Source: Aquilaria yunnanensis
Taxonomy: Eukaryota; Streptophyta; Magnoliopsida; Malvales; Thymelaeaceae
NCBI GenBank assembly: GCA_039654915.1
Contig: CM077600.1
Coordinates: forward strand, 30,935,992-30,999,991
Direction: 5' to 3'
Length of the DNA stretch: 64,000 bases
The translations under genes and the position numbers were made by a program. Below the pieces are notes generated by a model. The model was not told the DNA's origin and did no database searches. It was given only the letters and a program-made list of their open reading frames with translations. This document shows positions 61,610 through 64,000 of this stretch, in pieces. Position 1 is the stretch's first letter. Each line of letters starts with the position of its first letter.

Positions 61610-63152
61610 CTACATGGCCTTGATTTTTGCTGCGAAGTCCTCGATGTTCTTATCAGAGCTTCCTCCTTCATCAACAGCCTCTCTGGCCCACTCTTTCAGT
61701 TTTTCAGCATTGTTCTTGATCTTGCTCCCTCCCTCTCCGCTGGTGGCTTCCCTCACGCACCGCTCTATCTCCTCCTTTGTGACAATGCCATCCTCACCCA
61801 GCCTCACCCTGACCCCCACGTCCCACACATCTTCAATGAACTTCGCGTTCGTCGTCTGGTCCTCCCATTGCGGCATTCCGACCATGGGCACTCCTAAACA
61901 GATAGCCTCCAGCGTGGAGTTCCATCCGCAGTGAGTAATGAAGCAACCAACTGCCCGGTGTGCTAGAACCTCCAGCTGGGAACACCAGTTCACTACAAGA
62001 CACTTGTCCTTGTTGTCCTCTAAGAAATCCGCAGGAAGCAGTTTCTGTTCTGCAGGATCTCTGATCACCCACAAGAAGCTCTTACCGCTATTGTTCAGAC
62101 CAAACGCCAATTCCTGGATCTGCTTTTCGCCTATGGGAGCATAGCTTCCGTAGGACACATACACAACAGAGTCATCCTCCTTTGTGTCCAGCCACTTGAT
62201 GCAAGTATCAATGTCGGGAGTGAAGAGACTCAGTCCGTAGCTTCTGTCATCCCTCAATCGCTTATCTAGATACATGGAGGGAACTGCTGGTCCTATTGTC
62301 TTGATCGGAACCTGGTCCGCCATCCCCTTCAAAATCTGAAGTGAAACCACAACACTTGGAAGCTTAAACTTTGTGAACTAACAGAATCCAAAGAACAGAA
62401 CATAAATATTACTCAAATGGTCAGGAATTAATAGTAGTGCTATATGATAAACCTGTCAGATGAGATGTGCATATGAGATATGATAAGATTGCTCTCACCT
62501 CACCCTCCAGCTTGTCAAACGTGTTGCAGAAGAGGAAATTGAGTTGATCAACATTGGAGAACTGAGAGACAAGCATATCCAGCAGAGCTTTCAAGGAACC
62601 CTTAGAGGATTCCCAACTGTAAATGAAGGTGGGCAGATCGTTGAGGGTCATCTCCGGCAAAGATGGCAAGTTGAACACATCCTGCTCCGGAGGCACCTTA
62701 ATGAGCCCTCCCTTTACATGGTAGAAAACAGCACAAACGCCCCAAGAGGTGGTGAAGAAGGGGGCTCCATCGATGCCGAGCCCCCGAGCGATGTCCAGAG
62801 CCCAGGGCATGAGGGAGTCGTAGATGAGGAACTTGATGGAAGAGCCAGATTGGGCGTGCTTGTGGATGAGCTGAGGCAGGCGCTCCTGGGCCATGGCTTT
62901 GAATAGGACGACATACTCCTCGTGGGTCGTGGCATGCTTGCCTTGCTCGAAGTCTAAAGGCTCGAACTTGATGGAGGTGGTGTTTTCCAGGTGCATGGAC
63001 TTGTGGACAGATGTTGAGGTGACGAGAGTGACTTTGAGTCCCTTGGAGGCGAGGCGCTTGCAGAACTGGAGCATGGGGCTCATGTGGCCCTGTGCCAGGA
63101 CAGGGAACGCCAGGACATGGCTTTTCTCGCCTCTCTGTAACTCTCCTTCCAT
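61610..63152 (-). CDS. UDP-glycosyltransferase, UGT74-like
   Basis: This cytosolic enzyme should transfer a sugar, probably glucose from UDP-glucose, to a small acceptor such as a hormone, acid or secondary metabolite. Exon 1 is 63152-62499 (218 codons) and exon 2 is 62335-61610 (241 codons plus stop), for 459 residues and a phase-0 intron. The catalytic His is in QGHMSP (about residue 23) and the partner Asp is in IYDSLMPW (about 112). The PSPG donor box spans about 325-368: it starts NWCSQLEVLAH, contains THCGWNSTLEA and ends PQWEDQ; the final Gln favours UDP-glucose. GPAVPSMYLDKRL and the overall length favour UGT family 74. The acceptor cannot be inferred. A truncated inverted relative lies 2 kb away at 59414-59634. 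Confidence 0.95.
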
Positions 63153-63396
63153 TTTCTTCCCCGCCGCCTCCGCTCAGGCCCTGCTCTTAATTCCTCACCT
63201 CTCAGAAATCAGATGGGGGACGGAAGAAGAAGAAGAAGATTGCACCACTCGTGGGGCACGGGTCGTTCTAAAATACGGGGGTTGTACCAATATCCCCCTT
63301 TTCATGGCTCATCCCCCAACTTTTGGTCTTTGAACAATTAAGGACCCAAGTTTAAAAATATCACAAGAGTATACAAATTAAGAAAATGAAACTGTA
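63153..63396 (-). promoter_or_regulatory. presumed promoter of the UGT gene
   Basis: On the gene strand a GAAGAAG-type CT/GA-rich leader lies just upstream of the ATG. No definite TATA box was recognised. The minisatellite begins about 245 bp upstream. Confidence 0.3.
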
Positions 63397-64000
63397 ACCT
63401 GTTGTTCAGGTTACAGGTTATGTGGTATGTAATTAAGGCTAAACGGTATAATATTTAGGTTAGGTGGTAATGGATTTAGGTTAAATAGTATTAGATTCAG
63501 GTTCATGTGATATAAAATGTAGATAGTATGAGAATTAGGTTAATATGGTATGATATTCAGGTTTATGTGGCATATGGTTTATTTGGTATATGATTCAGGT
63601 TAAGTGGCATGTAATTCGGGTTAACTGGTATGAGATTCAGGTTAAATGGTATGAGATTCAGGTTATGGTATAGGATTTAGGTTAAATGGTATGATATTAA
63701 GGTTTAGTGGTACGAGATTCAGGTTAAATTGAGATTCAGGTTAAGTGGTATGAGATTCAGGTTCATGTGGTATAAGATTTAGGTTCATATGATATGAGAT
63801 TAAGGTTATTGTGGTATGAGAATTAGGTTAGTATGGTATCGGATTCAGGTTAAGTGGTATGCGATTCAGGTTAAATAGTATGAGATTCTGGTTAAATGGT
63901 ATCACATTCAGGTTAAATGGTATGAGATTAAGGTTATTGTGGTATGATAATTAGGTTTTTGCGGTATAGGATTCAGGTTAAGTGGTATGCAATTTGGGTT
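63397..64000. repeat. degenerate minisatellite, about 21-23-bp unit
   Basis: At least 25 imperfect units of the form ATTCAGGTTAAGTGGTATGAG follow one another to the window edge, with variants such as ATTTAGGTTCATGTGGTATA and AATTAGGTTAATATGGTATG. Units differ by small substitutions and 1-3 bp length changes. The array continues beyond the window. Confidence 0.9.

Noticed and set aside
62544..62906. Plus-strand 120-codon ORF
   Set aside because: Antisense shadow of UGT exon 1.
63397..64000. CRISPR-like look of the repeat array
   Set aside because: The units are contiguous and degenerate with no unique spacers, and the genome is a plant; it is a minisatellite.

Overview
The window is nuclear DNA from a flowering plant, most likely a eudicot. 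The evidence is intron-rich genes with GT-AG junctions, plant-only families (HASTY, a UGT74-type glycosyltransferase, a DRB3/5-type dsRNA-binding protein, a myristoylated CDC2-like kinase), AT-rich spacers, and a high density of plant transposons (Ty1-copia, Mutator-like, hAT, Stowaway-like and other MITEs). I could not name the species. All recognisable genes are on the minus strand.

Layout. 1-8894: AT-rich repeat-derived DNA with no gene, two small repeat blocks and a MITE. 8895-13506: a decayed Ty1-copia element with both LTRs, primer-binding site, polypurine tract and a 5-bp target duplication. 13850-14468: a two-exon gene for a 58-residue Gly/Pro/Cys-rich protein. 15279-24514: HASTY (exportin-5 orthologue), rebuilt as 22 exons with an open frame of 1208 residues; its introns hold a Mutator-like TIR element and a fold-back element with perfect 73-bp arms. 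25.9-30.7 kb: repeat-derived spacer. 30678-35267: a seven-exon CDC2-related protein kinase of 573 residues. 38030-40570: a NOP58 (box C/D snoRNP core protein) copy that keeps its introns but carries two stops, two frameshifts and a damaged splice acceptor, so it is a pseudogene. 41-50 kb: a run of non-autonomous Mutator-like elements. 50082-52773: a dsRNA-binding protein with two dsRBDs and a long tail. 53.6-61.6 kb: dense MITE/hAT territory, including two inverted copies of one Stowaway-like element flanking the 3' end of a UGT gene. 61610-63152: an intact two-exon UGT74-type glycosyltransferase. 63397-64000: a minisatellite running off the window.

The genes do not form one pathway. HASTY (miRNA-related karyopherin) and the DRB protein (dsRNA binding in small-RNA biology) are functionally related and lie about 26 kb apart, but chance is the simplest explanation. 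The strongest unusual signals are the perfect hairpin inside an intron of the miRNA-related gene HASTY, the three Mutator-like insertions 0.36-0.58 kb upstream of three start codons, and the unannotated micro-gene at 13.9-14.5 kb. I did not see a convincing new multi-gene system.
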